A stretch of 64,000 nt of DNA from Progne subis subis. Its lineage: Eukaryota > Chordata > Aves > Passeriformes > Hirundinidae. Under the pieces are notes generated by a model. That model saw only the letters and a list, made by a program, of their open reading frames with translations, was not told the origin of the DNA and did not search any database. The position numbers and the translations under genes are program-made. Positions 43,691 to 55,964 of the stretch are shown piece after piece. The stretch lies in the NCBI GenBank assembly GCA_022316685.1, contig JAKJHU010000990.1:1-64000 (forward strand), in the 5' to 3' direction. Positions within the stretch are counted from its first letter, which is position 1. Each line of letters opens with the position of its first letter.

Positions 43691-44170
43691 GAAGCCCCGC
43701 GGGTGCGGGGAGCGCTGGCACAGCCCCGGCACGGCAGGGCGGCCCCGGGCGGGCTGTGGGAGCCGGGAGCGGCCGCCCGGGCCTGGAGCCGCCGCCTTGG
43801 GCCGGGAGCCCCCCGGGCAGAGCTCTGTGCTCGGGGCCGAGGCCCGGGCGGCCCGGGGAGCGCTCGGCAGCCCGTGGGCCCCCGGCGCAGGCGGCTCCGT
43901 GTGGCCGGGCTCCGAGGGGAGCGGCCCGGGCCGGCCGTGGCCGTGCGGGGCCTGGCGGGGCTCGGGGGCCGGGCCGGGCCGGGCAAAGGCTGAGGGAGAG
44001 CGGGGGAAGCGTTGGCACAGAGGCCCCGGGCTCCCCGTGCCCCCCTGGCCACGCAGCCGGGCTCGGGGGCCGCCTCGCTCAGAGCCAGCCCCGGCTGCGG
44101 GGGTCCCCGGGGGCCCTGGGGAGGGGGCGGCGGGGGCTGACGGAGCTCTGTGCCGGGCTGGGCGCGGCTG
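43690..44170. promoter_or_regulatory. CpG island, likely promoter of ZNF-2
   Basis: About 480 bp of very GC-rich, CpG-dense DNA (GGCCGCCCGG, GCGCTCGG, GGGCCGGGCCGGGC) in a window where CpG is otherwise scarce. It lies about 640 bp upstream of the first coding exon of ZNF-2 in the right orientation for a TATA-less promoter and a 5' non-coding exon. Confidence 0.65.
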
Positions 44171-44804
44171 CCCAGGGAGCGCAGGATGCAGGGTCCCCCC
44201 GTGCTGGGGCTGCCTCTGCCCGCCTCAGGGGTTGCATTGTCAGCCCAGAGGCACCTGGGGATCACCTCGGTACCAGCAGGGCTGGGAGGGAAACCCGGGA
44301 ATGGGGGGAGCAGAAATGGGCAGTGCAAGAGCTGAGAGTGTTTCCAGAAGCCTGGAGATGTTGGGGGCATGGGCAAAGGCTACCCATGGATACCCCCAGG
44401 ACACAGAAAGAGGGACCCTGAAAAGTGCTGACGCTTCGGTTGCCTGTGATGCCAAACTGGTGATCCCAGAGAAGAGGAAACTCCTGGATTCCCAGGAGGC
44501 ACAGCAGCCCACAGAGGGGGAACACTGATACAAAACTGATTTGCAGCAACCCAGATTCGGGGGCCTCTTGGACCCCTAAGTGGAGGGACCAGAGAGGGAA
44601 GACTCATGGTTGGTGTTTTTGCTAAATCTTGGTAATTTGTGTATTTTGGTGGATTGAATCTTGGTGTTTTGGTGATTTCTATGGGCACCAGATGCCCAGT
44701 GACTTCTAGAGATGGACTTGGGCAGGAGTAACCCCCTAACCCAATATGTCCATACATTTTATTTTTCCCCAAACCAGGATTCCACATTCCAAAACCTTGG
44801 CCAG

Positions 44805-46049
<1,245 letters not shown>

Positions 46050-46740
46050 GGGAAGACCTGGAACTGCCCCAACTGTGGGAAGAGCTTCATGTGAGTCTCC
46101 AACCTTATCCCCCATCAGAGGACACACACTGGGCAGAGCCCTGGTGACCCACATTTCCCATGATCCATGCTGGGAAGACACCTGTCCCTTTCTCTACCCC
46201 TGGCGATGATGTGAGGTGAGACTGAAAACATAAGTGTGTGACCATGGTCCCTGTCATTGTATTTGATCCCATCTCAGGTCATTGCCAGGGTCAGTAAAGG
46301 GACTCTCTCTCTTTTCCCAAGGACAAGGGTGTCCTTTCCAGCAGGAGGAAATACGTGGCTGGGGAAGAGCCAGTCAAGGTTGTTGTAGTTGTTCCTGTAC
46401 ATTGTTTGTCTTATTTCTTCTGTCATCAATATTGTTTTCTTCCTATTTGTTCCTTATCTTGTTGCTGTTCCCAGTCAATTGGTCTTATCCCAGCCTGGGA
46501 TTTTTGTCTTTTGTACTTTCTGTGGGAGCCTGGAGGGCAGCGAGCAGTGGCAGGGTTTTAGTGGGAGCACAAAATTGGGGAATCCCATTCCTAAACCTCG
46601 GCCTGTGGAAACCGAACATCCCAGCTGGTGCCAGCCCTGGTTGCCCTGGCAGCAGCCTTGGGAGCAGGTCCCTGGCTGGGGGCTGTGGGAACCTCTTCAC
46701 TCTGGTGCCCAGGGACAGCACTGGAGGGAAGGGCTGGAGC
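46050..46740. other. 3' flank of ZNF-2
   Basis: A degenerate tenth finger (CPNCGKSF then stop) follows the TAA in another frame at about 46066. The rest is unassigned, with no recognised coding signal. Confidence 0.45.
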
Positions 46741-46985
46741 TGAGTTGGGGCAGGTTTAGGTTGGATGTCAGGAAAAGGTTTTTCCCCCAGAGGCTGCTGG
46801 GGCACTGAACAGGCTCCCAGGGAAGGGTCACAGCTCCAGGGCTCTGGGAGCTCCAGCAGCGTTTGGACACCGCTGCCAGGCCCAGGCTGGGATTGTTGGG
46901 GTGTCCTGTGCAGGGCTGGGAGCTGGACTCGAGGATCCTGATGGGTCCCTCCCAACTCAGCCAATTCTGTGCTTCTGGGATCCCA
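46741..46985 (+). mobile_element. CR1 LINE 3' end
   Basis: Clear CR1 3' wording in order: GGATGTCAGGAAAAGGTTTTT, GGGCACTGAACAGGCTCCC, GGGTCACAGC, GTTTGGACACCGCT, GGGGTGTCCTGTGCAGGGC, TGGACTCGAGGATCCTGA, TCTGTGCTTCTGGG. Confidence 0.85.
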
Positions 46986-47011
46986 TGGCCCTGGGAATGG
47001 GACTGCAAATG

Positions 47012-47025
47012 GTTGCCATGGCAAC
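47012..47025. promoter_or_regulatory. RFX/X-box palindrome GTTGCCATGGCAAC
   Basis: Exact inverted repeat matching the RFX-family X-box consensus (GTTGCC-AT-GGCAAC). It lies 86 bp before the 41-bp array whose units carry a near-identical site. Confidence 0.6.
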
Positions 47026-47110
47026 GGGCTCTGGCTCCAGGCCTGAGCTGGTGTCCATGGAACCACCCCTGGCATGGGATCTGCATGGAGCTGCCAAGGG
47101 ACCGACCCGA

Positions 47111-47340
47111 GCAACAGGGGCTGGTGATGGTTGCCATGGAAACTGACCATAGCAACAGGGGCTGGTGATGGTTGCCATGGAAACTGACCATAGCAACAGG
47201 GGCTGGTGATGGTTGCCATGGAAACTGACAATAGCAACAGGGGCTGGTGATGGTTGCCATGGAAACTGACCATAACAACAGGGGCTGGTGATGGTTGTCA
47301 TGGAAACTGACCATAGCAACAGGGGCTGGTGATGGTTGCC
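47111..47340. repeat. 41-bp tandem array with X-box-like sites
   Basis: 5.6 copies with unit starts at 47111, 47152, 47193, 47234, 47275 and 47316. Each full unit holds GTTGCCATGGAAAC (one GTTGTCATGGAAAC) plus AGCAACAGGGG. Units are nearly identical, so the array expanded or was homogenised recently. Confidence 0.92.
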
Positions 47341-48689
47341 TGCTTAGGAACCGAGTTGTCACAGGCCCTCAGAGGGGCTCCATGAGGAGTTTCCAAGAGT
47401 CTCCAGGCTGTTCCAGAGCTGGAATGTCACAGGCAGAGACTGGGGCTCCATGGAGACCTCCCAGGGGTTTCTGGGGATGCTCAAGAGCCCTGTGCCCAGA
47501 GGCAGTCACAGCCATTCCATGCTGACATCCCAGGCCACCTTGGGCTGCAAAGGCACCGATCTGTCACAGAACTCACGGGGGCTCCACGGTGACATCCCAG
47601 GAGTCCCCAGGCTGCCAAAGAGCCGGGATGTCCCAGACACTCACATGGGTTCCTGCCATGGGCAGAGTGGGAGCTTCAGGCAAGAATTTTATATATTCAT
47701 TGGAGAAACTCCTGCTGAGTCATGAGGTGGAGAAATGACACCCAACAGCCACCATGGATACTCAAACTCCTCCAGGATACCTAGACTTTTAAAATTCCAT
47801 TGGAGTATGAAGACTGGGAGCAGCTGGATCCAATCCCTTCCCCAGATTTTTCAAAGGTTTATGTGTAAAATTGGACAGGTGGAATTGAACTGTAAGGAAA
47901 TTTGTCCAACAAGATTAACAATGGGATACCAGACATATTACTATTCATACAGCTATGATTGGTTCTGATCAGGATTAGACAGAAAACTTTATTTACAACA
48001 CAGAGTAAATAATAATAAAAAACAAAAGTTACTTACTCCACAGTATATGAGCAATTACAATTACGGAATATAGTGCTCTAAAAAGCAATTCTGAAGTAAC
48101 TAGGCCTGTTTGGAGTTGTATGAGCCCATTGCAGGTAGAGCCTCCTGCTCCAGCAGGAACTGCCTTTCCTGTGCCAGGACCAGGGCAGATCCCACTGCAG
48201 GAAAAGCCCCAGGCCAGCCCCAACACAGTGAAGGCCTCTGGCACAAGTGCAGAGTGCCGTGCTGGGAGCTGTGCCAGGGAGAGCCTGAGGCACCAAAGGC
48301 ACCTTGGCAGCAGCAGCTGCTTCCAGGCCATGGCCAGAAGCCTCCCTTGGCAAGGCGGCCTGGTGGCCACCACTGCAGAGCTGCTGCTCCAGGGCTCATT
48401 TCTGGCTGGGCTCTGCCCCAGCCCACAGAGTGTGACCTCAGCCCTGACTCTGTCCCAGCCGCTGTGCCGGAGCCCTGCAAAGCCTAAAGGTCACCTGTGC
48501 CAGCCTGGCTCTGTCAGCCCCTGGGGCAGGGCAGGGAAAGGCCAGAGAAGGGGCTGGCTTTGGCTGCTGGATGTGGGCTCCAGCAGAGACAAGGAGGAGT
48601 CAAGGCAGTGGATGGAGTCCAGTGAGCAGCCCCTTCTGCCCATGCAATCCTGGAGTGCTTTGGATGGGAAGAGTTCTGCAGTGCTCATC
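47341..48689. other. Intergenic, degenerate repeats, no gene
   Basis: 47341-47680 shows loosely repeated words (CATCCCAGG, TGTCACAG, GGGCTCCA) with spacing near 70-80 bp. From 47690 to 48690 nothing recognisable was found; open frames overlap on both strands. Confidence 0.4.
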
Positions 48690-48950
48690 TCATCCAAACC
48701 CCTGCCATGAGCAGGGACATCTTTCACCAGATCAGGTTGTTCAGAGCCCTGTCCCAGCTGGACTTGGATGTTTCCAGGGATGGGGCATTGAGCACCTCCA
48801 TGGGAACCTGTCCTGGTGTATCACCAACCTCATCATCAAAAATTTCCTCCTTATCTCTTTTATGTGAACCTCCCTTCCTTTAGTTTAAAACTACCACCCT
48901 TTGTCCTATTATGACAGGCCCTACTAAAACCTTTGTCCACCATTGCATTT
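48690..48950 (-). mobile_element. CR1 LINE fragment
   Basis: Antisense CR1 wording: AGGGACATCTTTCACCAGAT, CAGGTTGTTCAGAGCCC, TTTCCAGGGATGGGGCAT, TAGTTTAAAACTACCACCCT and TTGTCCTATTATGACAGGCC. Confidence 0.85.
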
Positions 48951-48988
48951 CCCATCAGCTGGGTTTCCATGATAATTGCCATGACAGG

Positions 48989-49639
48989 TGTAATGGTTTT
49001 AATTTAATAAAACCAGGCAGAAACACCAATTAATGTAGGACTTTTAGTATTTATTCTCTTTTTGTGGAGGGGAGAGATTAGGAGGGGGAAAAAAAAAAAA
49101 ATGTGCAGGCTTAAGCTTAAAAAATGAACAAACCTTTTTTATTAACACACACTAAAAGAAAAAAAAAAATCCTGAGAAAAAGAAAACTTAATCTAAAACA
49201 GAATGACACTTTAAAACACACTTCTCTTAAAAACTATTCACTTTCTTATTGAACAACAAAGAAAGACACAACTTGAGATTTTCAGTGAGTTCCACTATTT
49301 AGACATAATTACTCAATACTTTTTGGAGAAGAGTCTCTGTGTCCTAGGGTAACTTTATGATGCTTGTATCCCCAATCGTCTGTTCTGTTTGAACTCTGTA
49401 TATTGAGTCCTGTACCTTTAAGACTGGTTCTAAGAGCAAGGAGAAGCGCGGAGTTTGTTTTGAGAAAACTGCCTGACTCCTCCACATTCTTCTCCGGACG
49501 GGGTGTTCGGCGGAGGCTTGGCTCTCCAAGGCTTGGCTTTTTTTTTTCAGACTAGTTGGAGAGAAGGGCCACTTGGGTTTGCTTCCCAGAGGGATCCTAT
49601 ACAGGGGTTTTCCCCCAAATTTGTCTCCAAACCAAGACA
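48989..49639 (-). mobile_element. Putative solo LTR, ERVL-like
   Basis: Minus-strand reading starts TGTCTTGGTTTGGAGAC and ends AAAACCATTACA, with AATAAATAC before the end. Size (651 bp) and tip resemble avian ERVL LTRs. No target duplication was seen. Confidence 0.4.
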
Positions 49640-50076
49640 CTCTGTAAGATTTTTTTATGAAGATATTTGCCACACAACAAAATAGTCCAGTGCTCCCAAT
49701 ATCACACATCTTCTGCCACCCAGAGTTTTCACAGACTGTGATGTTCTATCAGCAAGGCCTCTCAGTGCATCTGGGGTATTATTTACAAATACTTCTAATC
49801 TAAAATTATCTTTGTCTCAAAGGCTGAGTCCTCCTTTTAACCCAGGAGTGGGGGCTTTAAAGTTCCCAAATAAATTTCAATTACATCAGTCCTCAATTTT
49901 GATTAGTATAGCATTCTACCCAACATCACTAAGATGCTGCAAAGACCAGTCAATTTCTCCATAATTTACCCTAGAGAAGTCTGGTTAAAAATGTCCACTT
50001 CATCAGTCCTATACCAATATTATTAGGTCTTTCACTTCTAATCTAACTGACTTGATTTGGTGTCTGTTCTATGTAC
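49640..50076. other. AT-rich spacer, unassigned
   Basis: No coding or repeat identity recognised before the ERVL target site. Confidence 0.35.
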
Positions 50077-50081
50077 CCTCT

Positions 50082-50748
50082 TGTTGAGGGTTAAGTTCTC
50101 CTGTAGAATTTTTCCCCTCCCCATGAGTTTCTAGATTTTAAGTAGGGGTAGTTAAGCGGTGCTTAACCTGACAAAAGAAGTTGATCACTTGGTTTTGGGG
50201 GAGGGAGGAGGCTCTCGGAGAGCTGAGGTGGGGACACACAGCTCTCAGTCTTCCGGGGAGCACGGATCGGACGACGGCTGGCTGGAGTCCACGGCTACCG
50301 GAGGAGTTTGGTCCTGGGAATTCTACCATCTGTTGGAGTGCCCAGGAATTCGGAGTTTCTTCGCTGTCCTGCTGGATTTTGAGTCAACCCTGGTACAGCC
50401 GCTGCGGCTTCTCCGGCATTGCCCACCTTGCCTGCCAGGGCACCCCCCTGCCTGCCTGCTGAGGATAATCCACCGTTTCCAGCCACCAGCGCCGGAGCTT
50501 TCCACCGTTTGCCCTCGGGGTTCTTCGGTTCTGTTTTACTGTTATTATAATTGCTGTTGTTGTTTGTCTGTCCTGTTATATTTACTAGTAAAGGACTGTT
50601 ATTCCTTTTCCCCATAGCTCTGACCGAAAAGTTTTTCGTTTAATCTTCCAAATTATAATAACACGGAGGGAAGAATTTAAATTCCTCATTTCCCTGGAAA
50701 GGCCTGCCTCTCCTTAGCAGACACCTGTCTTTTTTTCAAACCGAGACA
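50082..50748 (+). repeat. ERVL 5' LTR
   Basis: 667 bp, TGTTGAGGGTTAAG...AACCGAGACA. It has CACTTGG and GGCTCTCGG where the 3' LTR has CACTTAG and GGCTCGCGG. No canonical AATAAA; AGTAAA near 50588 could serve. Confidence 0.95.
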
Positions 50749-50753
50749 GAATT

Positions 50754-50773
50754 TGGCGCCCAAAGACGTGGGG
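50754..50773 (+). other. ERVL primer-binding site
   Basis: TGGCGCCCAAAGACGTGGGG, 5 bp after the LTR. It begins like a lysine-tRNA site (TGGCGCCC) but the following bases would need a 3-bp insertion to fit, so the primer tRNA is not assigned. Confidence 0.55.
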
Positions 50774-51015
50774 CATTGAGAGAAAAAGGAATAACAGTTC
50801 TTAAGTGCCTACATTGTTGTGTACTGGACATCATGTGGTCTGCCTTTGTCTGGTTCGGGTGGCATGTGGGTGTGGCCGTAGTCCTCCCATTTGCAGGGCC
50901 CTTTTCTAAACATGGGCCCTGTAACTAAGGTTGCTGTGGCTGTCATCCAGTTTGCTATATGGGTTAATGAAGTGAGGAAATCGTGGATTTTTAATTTTCT
51001 CTGGAAGGCAGGCAC

Positions 51016-52671
51016 ATGGATTCAGGGCTATCATACACTAACTGTGTGTTTTGGAGTTACTTTAACAACGGTACATACTGTGAGGAAATGACACCAGGGG
51101 AAACCTTTTCCCAACCCTTCACCCAGCTCTTTGGGCCTACCCCACCAGTCTTTGAAGGGTTCAAATCTCTGAATGTTAATGACATCATACAGTGGCTGGT
51201 GTTGCTGGTATGCCTGTTCTGTGTAGCATTTAGAGATAAGGGGAGACTGGACTGGGTAACCACCCTGATACCTCCCCTAGAGAATAAGGATACTGCCCCA
51301 CAGCCTGAGCCTGCCCCACAGCCTGAGCCTGCCCCACAGCCTGAGCCTGCCCCACAGCCTGCCTCAGGAATAAACCACCCAGATTTGGTGAAGGAGATAG
51401 GTGAGATGCTGAGGGAGTACCTTTCCCCTGTAGTAGCCTCATTAGCCCCAGCTGCTGGGAAACCCTCCCCCTGCCCCGACAAAGGAGAGTCTGATGGTGC
51501 AGCAGCGGAACCCACAGACGTTACAACCGTCCAGGTTCCAGCTGAACCACAGGGGCAGCCACAGCCAGCAGCAGTGGCCCCTGTGGAAACAAAGAAGTAC
51601 AAGGTGAAATCAGAGCACCCAGGCAACAAGGATAAGAAAGGAGGGTCCTCACAACCCGCGGGGGACTCAGAGGTTGAGATCATCACCGAGTCCCTGACAT
51701 ATGAAAGTCTCCGCAATCTGCAAAAAGATCTTGCACGACGGGGACGTGAGGCTTATACAGCCTGGTTAGTTCGGGTCTGGGACCTTATTGGAACAGGCGT
51801 GCAGCTAGATAGTAGTGAGGCAAGGAATTTGGGACCCTTGACCCAGGACTCAGGTGTGAATCAGGTATTCGTAAGGGAGCCAGGGCCCCTTTCCCTTTGG
51901 GAGCGGCTTTTAATGAGTGTAAGGGAGAGATTTGTCCACAGAGACAGAATGCAGGAGCACCATCACAGAATGCGCTGGAAGACCCTTGAGGAAGGGATCC
52001 AACAGCTGAGAGAAGTGGCAGTATTGGAGGTACTCTTTGGGAGGGGTGGACAGCATGATAATGACCCCGACAAAGTCAGGTGCACAGGGCAAATGCTGTG
52101 GAATCTGGCAACTCTAGGACCATCTCAATACGCCACCTTCATTGCAACCATTAATGCCGATAACAACCGAGAGACAGTGGGTTCTGTAGCCAACAAGCTT
52201 AGAAATTATGAGAGCATGATCAGTGGCCCAATGCAGGCTCAGGTCTCTGCCGTGGCAAAGGAACTCAGGGAGAAGATGGAGGAGGTGACAGAGGAGATAA
52301 GGGAGGTGAGGGAGGAGATGAGGAGGAACAGTTCCTGTGTGGCACCGGTGCGAGTTACAGGCCCCAGAGTCAGAGCTCAACGGCCCCCAGCTAGAGAGAG
52401 AGGGTACACCCCACGAGCTGACCTGTGGTTCTTTCTGAGTGACCATGGGGAAGACATGGGAAGGTGGCATGGGAAACCCACTTCTGCCCTGGCAGCACGG
52501 GTGCGTGAGCTCAAGGAGAGAAACACTAACCGAGGGGGTTCCACTAAGATGAAGGTAGCCTCAACATCACATGACCAAGCTGCCAGGTATTATAGAAGTG
52601 AGGATATGTCAGATCCCTGTGAAGGAACCTCTACCATGTATGCCCAGGAAGGGAATAATGACCAGTGCTAG
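51016..52671 (+). CDS. gag: ERVL Gag
   Basis: 551-codon open frame encoding the structural polyprotein of the ERVL element. Visible parts: an N-terminal region with a hydrophobic stretch (WLVLLVCLFCVAF at about residue 62), a proline/glutamate tract of about three 18-bp repeats (PQPEPA, 51301-51360), a basic lysine-rich linker (KKYKVKSEH), a capsid-like helical middle (about residues 230-380), and a coiled, charged C-terminal segment (REKMEEVTEEIREVREEMRR near residue 420). No CCHC zinc knuckle was seen, as is common for ERVL. The true start may lie upstream: the frame from 50833 is closed by TAA near 50926. The frame is otherwise intact. Confidence 0.8.
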   Translation: MDSGLSYTNCVFWSYFNNGTYCEEMTPGETFSQPFTQLFGPTPPVFEGFKSLNVNDIIQWLVLLVCLFCVAFRDKGRLDWVTTLIPPLENKDTAPQPEPAPQPEPAPQPEPAPQPASGINHPDLVKEIGEMLREYLSPVVASLAPAAGKPSPCPDKGESDGAAAEPTDVTTVQVPAEPQGQPQPAAVAPVETKKYKVKSEHPGNKDKKGGSSQPAGDSEVEIITESLTYESLRNLQKDLARRGREAYTAWLVRVWDLIGTGVQLDSSEARNLGPLTQDSGVNQVFVREPGPLSLWERLLMSVRERFVHRDRMQEHHHRMRWKTLEEGIQQLREVAVLEVLFGRGGQHDNDPDKVRCTGQMLWNLATLGPSQYATFIATINADNNRETVGSVANKLRNYESMISGPMQAQVSAVAKELREKMEEVTEEIREVREEMRRNSSCVAPVRVTGPRVRAQRPPARERGYTPRADLWFFLSDHGEDMGRWHGKPTSALAARVRELKERNTNRGGSTKMKVASTSHDQAARYYRSEDMSDPCEGTSTMYAQEGNNDQC

Positions 52672-55600
52672 AGGGGCCCTGCCTCTAGCCAGGGAGAGGC
52701 ACGGGAAAACCGGATCTATTAGACTGGTGTGGATTCGATGGCCTGGCACATCAGAGCCACAGAAATATGAGGCTTTAGTTGATACTAGTTCGCAGTGTAC
52801 ACTGATACCATCGGAATATGTGGGGACAGAACCTATTTCCATTGCCGGAGTGACGGGGGGATCACAGGAATTGACTCTGTTAGAAGCTGAGGTGAGCCTG
52901 ACCGGGAAGGAGTGGCAGAAACATCCAATTGTGACTGGCTCAGGGGCCCCGTGTATTTTGGGCATAGACTTCCTCCGGAATGGTTATTACAAAGACTCTA
53001 AAGGACTCAGGTGGGCTTTTGGAATAGCAGCTGTGGAGGCAGAGGGCATTAAGAAATTGAATAGCTTGCCTGGACTGTCGGAGAACCCATCTGCAGTAGG
53101 ACTCCTAAAGGTAGAAGAGCAACGAGTTCCAGTTGCCACCTCGACGGTGCACCGCCGACAGTACCGGACAAATCGAGATGCCGTGATCCCCATCCACAAG
53201 ATGATCCGTGAGCTGGAGAGCCAAGGGGTGGTCAGCAAAACCCACTCACCCTTCAACAGCCCCATCTGGCCTGTGCGCAAGTCTGACGGAGAATGGAGAT
53301 TGACTGTGGACTACCGTGCCTTGAACGAAGTGACTCCACCGTTGAGCGCTGCTGTGCCAGACATGCTGGAACTCCAGTACGAGCTGGAGTCCAAGGCAGC
53401 AAAATGGTACGCCACCATTGACATTGCTAACGCATTTTTCTCCATTCCTCTGGCTGCAGAATGCAGGCCTCAGTTTGCTTTCACCTGGAGGGGCGTGCAG
53501 TACATCTGGAACCGACTGCCCCAGGGGTGGAAACACAGCCCCACCATCTGCCATGGACTGATCCAGGCTGCACTGGAAAAGAGTGAGGCTCCGGAGCACC
53601 TACAGTATATCGATGACATCATTGTGTGGGGGAACACGGCAATGGAAGTGTTTGAGAAAGGAGAGAAAATCATCCAAATTCTCCTGGAAGCCGGTTTTGC
53701 CATCAAGCAGAGCAAGGTCAAGGGACCTGCCCGAGAGATCCAGTTCCTGGGAGTAAAGTGGCAAGATGGACGGCGGCAGATTCCAACTGAGGTCATCAAT
53801 AAGATCACCGCAATGTCTCCACCGACCAGCAAGAAGGAAACACAAGCTTTCCTAGGCGCCATAGGTTTCTGGAGAATGCACATTCCTGAGTACAGCCAGA
53901 TTGTGAGCCCTCTCTACCTGGTCACCCGCAAGAAGAAGGATTTCCACTGGGGCCCTGAACAGCAACAAGCCTTTGCCCAGATCAAACAGGAGATCGCTCA
54001 TGCAGTAGCCCTTGGCCCAGTCAGGACGGGACCAGATGTGAAGAACGTGCTCTACTCAGCAGCCGGGAACAATGGCCTGTCCTGGAGCCTTTGGCAGAAG
54101 GTGCCTGGGGAGACTCGGGGCCGACCACTGGGATTCTGGAGCCGAAGCTACAGAGGGTCCGAAGCCAACTACACTCCTACAGAGAAGGAAATCTTGGCCG
54201 CCTATGAAGGAGTTCAAGCTGCCTCAGAGGTGATTGGCACAGAAGCACAACTCCTGCTGGCACCTCGACTACCGGTGCTGGGGTGGATGTTTAAAGGAAA
54301 GGTTCCCTCCACTCATCACGCCACCGACGCCACGTGGAGCAAATGGATTGCCCTCATCACTCAGCGCGCCCGCATTGGAAACCCAAATCGCCCTGGGATT
54401 TTGGAAATAATTACAAACTGGCCGGAAGGTGAGAACTTTGGTCTCACAGATGAAGAGGAGCAGGAACAAGTGACACGTGCAGAAGAGGGTCCACCATACA
54501 AAACAACTGCCAGCAGAAGAAACACGCTATGCTCTTTTCACTGATGGTTCCTGCCGCATCGTAGGGATGAACCGGAAGTAGAAAGCAGCTGTATGGAGCC
54601 CCACACGACAGGTTGCAGAAGCCACTGAAGGAGAAGGTGGGTCAAGCCAACTTGCTGAACTCAAAGCTGTTCAACTGGCCCTGGACATTGCTGAAAGAGA
54701 GAAGTGGCCAAAGCTCTACCTCTACACTGATTCGTGGATGGTGGCCAATGCTCTGTGGGGTTGGCTGGACAGGTGGAAAAAGGCCAATTGGCAACGTAGA
54801 GGAAAGCCAATCTGGGCTGCAGATGAGTGGAAGGACATTGCCACTAGGGTAGAGAAGCTACCTGTCAAAGTCCGTCATGTAGATGCCCATGTCCCCAAGA
54901 GTCGGGCTAATGAGGAGCACCGAAACAACGAGCAGGTAGATCAAGCTGCAAAGATAGAGGTGTCAAAGATAGACTTAGATTGGGAACACAAGGGAGAGTT
55001 GTTCCTAGCTCGATGGGCCCATGATGCCTCAGGCCATCAGGGCAGAGATGCCACCTATAAGTGGGCACGAGACCGAGGGGTGGATCTAACCATGGACAGT
55101 ATTTCTCAGGTTATCCATGACTGTGAAACGTGTGCTACCATCAAACAGGCCAAGCGGGTGAAGCCCCTATGGTATGGCGGGCGATAGTCCAAGTATAAGT
55201 ACGGGGAAGCCTGGCAGATTGACTACATCACCCTTCCCCAAACCCGCCAAGGCAAGCGCTACGTGCTGACCATGGTGGAAGCCACAACTGGATGGTTGGA
55301 GACCTACCCTGTGCCTCACGCTACTGCCCGGAACACCATCCTGGGCCTTGAAAAGCAAATCCTGTGGAGACATGGTACCCCTGAGAGGATTGAGTCTGAC
55401 AATGGGACTCATTTCAAGAACAGCCTTATAGACACCTGGGCTAGAGAACATGGCATTGAGTGGGTATACCATATTCCTTATCATGCGCCAGCAGCCGGGA
55501 AAGTTGAACGGTGCAATGGCCTGCTTAAAACCACTTTGAAGGCACTGAGTGGGGGGACTTTCAAGAACTGGGAGATTAATTTAGCAAAGGCCACCTGGTT

Positions 55601-55856
55601 AGTGAACACTCGAGGTTCCACCAACCGAGCAGGCCCTGCCCAATCTGAGCCCCTGAGAACAAGAGATGGAGATAAGGTTCCAGTGGTACACATGAGAGGA
55701 ATGCTAGGAAAAACTGTCTGGATTAATTCTGCCTCCAGCAAAGACAATCCCGCTCGTGGGGTTGTTTTTGCTCAGGGACCTGGCTGCACATGGTGGGTGA
55801 TGCAAAAGGATGGAGAAACCCGCTGCATACCTCAAGGGGACCTTGTTTTTCGGTGA
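52571..55856 (+). pseudogene. pol: ERVL Pol (protease-RT-RNase H-integrase), broken
   Basis: Overlaps gag by about 100 bp in the +1 frame. Order: protease with LVDTSS and LGIDFL; RT with RPQFAFTWRGVQY, LPQGWKHSP and YIDDI (53608 region); RNase H; integrase with its zinc-binding H-x3-H...C-x2-C (HDASGHQG, CETC), D in QIDYITL, D in SDNGTHF and E in GKVERCNG. The first frame runs to 54544. An extra A near 54503 shifts it, TGG to TAG follows in RNase H at about 54580, and a second TGG to TAG lies at 55185-55187 between the zinc finger and the core of integrase. Integrase core and tail (55263-55856) are open. Three lesions in an otherwise clean, young gene. Confidence 0.92.
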
Positions 55857-55964
55857 ACACTGTGACTGTGTCTGTATTTATATTCACATGTATATATATG
55901 TATATTATTTAAAGGTTTAAATTCAATATAATACGTTAGGGTGGGAAAAATTCGGGGTGGATAA

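Noticed and set aside
43159..44376. 405-codon minus-strand open frame over the CpG island
   Set aside because: It is open because of GC richness and runs through a poly-lysine stretch that is the reverse of a 32-T run. No domain resemblance; it lies antisense to the likely ZNF-2 promoter.
47111..47340. Possible CRISPR-like direct repeats
   Set aside because: Units are contiguous with no unique spacers, and the genome is a vertebrate's.
48110..48710. Overlapping 125-196-codon frames as a gene
   Set aside because: Open on both strands in GC-rich DNA without family resemblance or splice logic.
50159..50617. 152-codon frame, present twice with identical translation
   Set aside because: Lies inside the two ERVL LTRs; identity reflects LTR duplication, not coding constraint.
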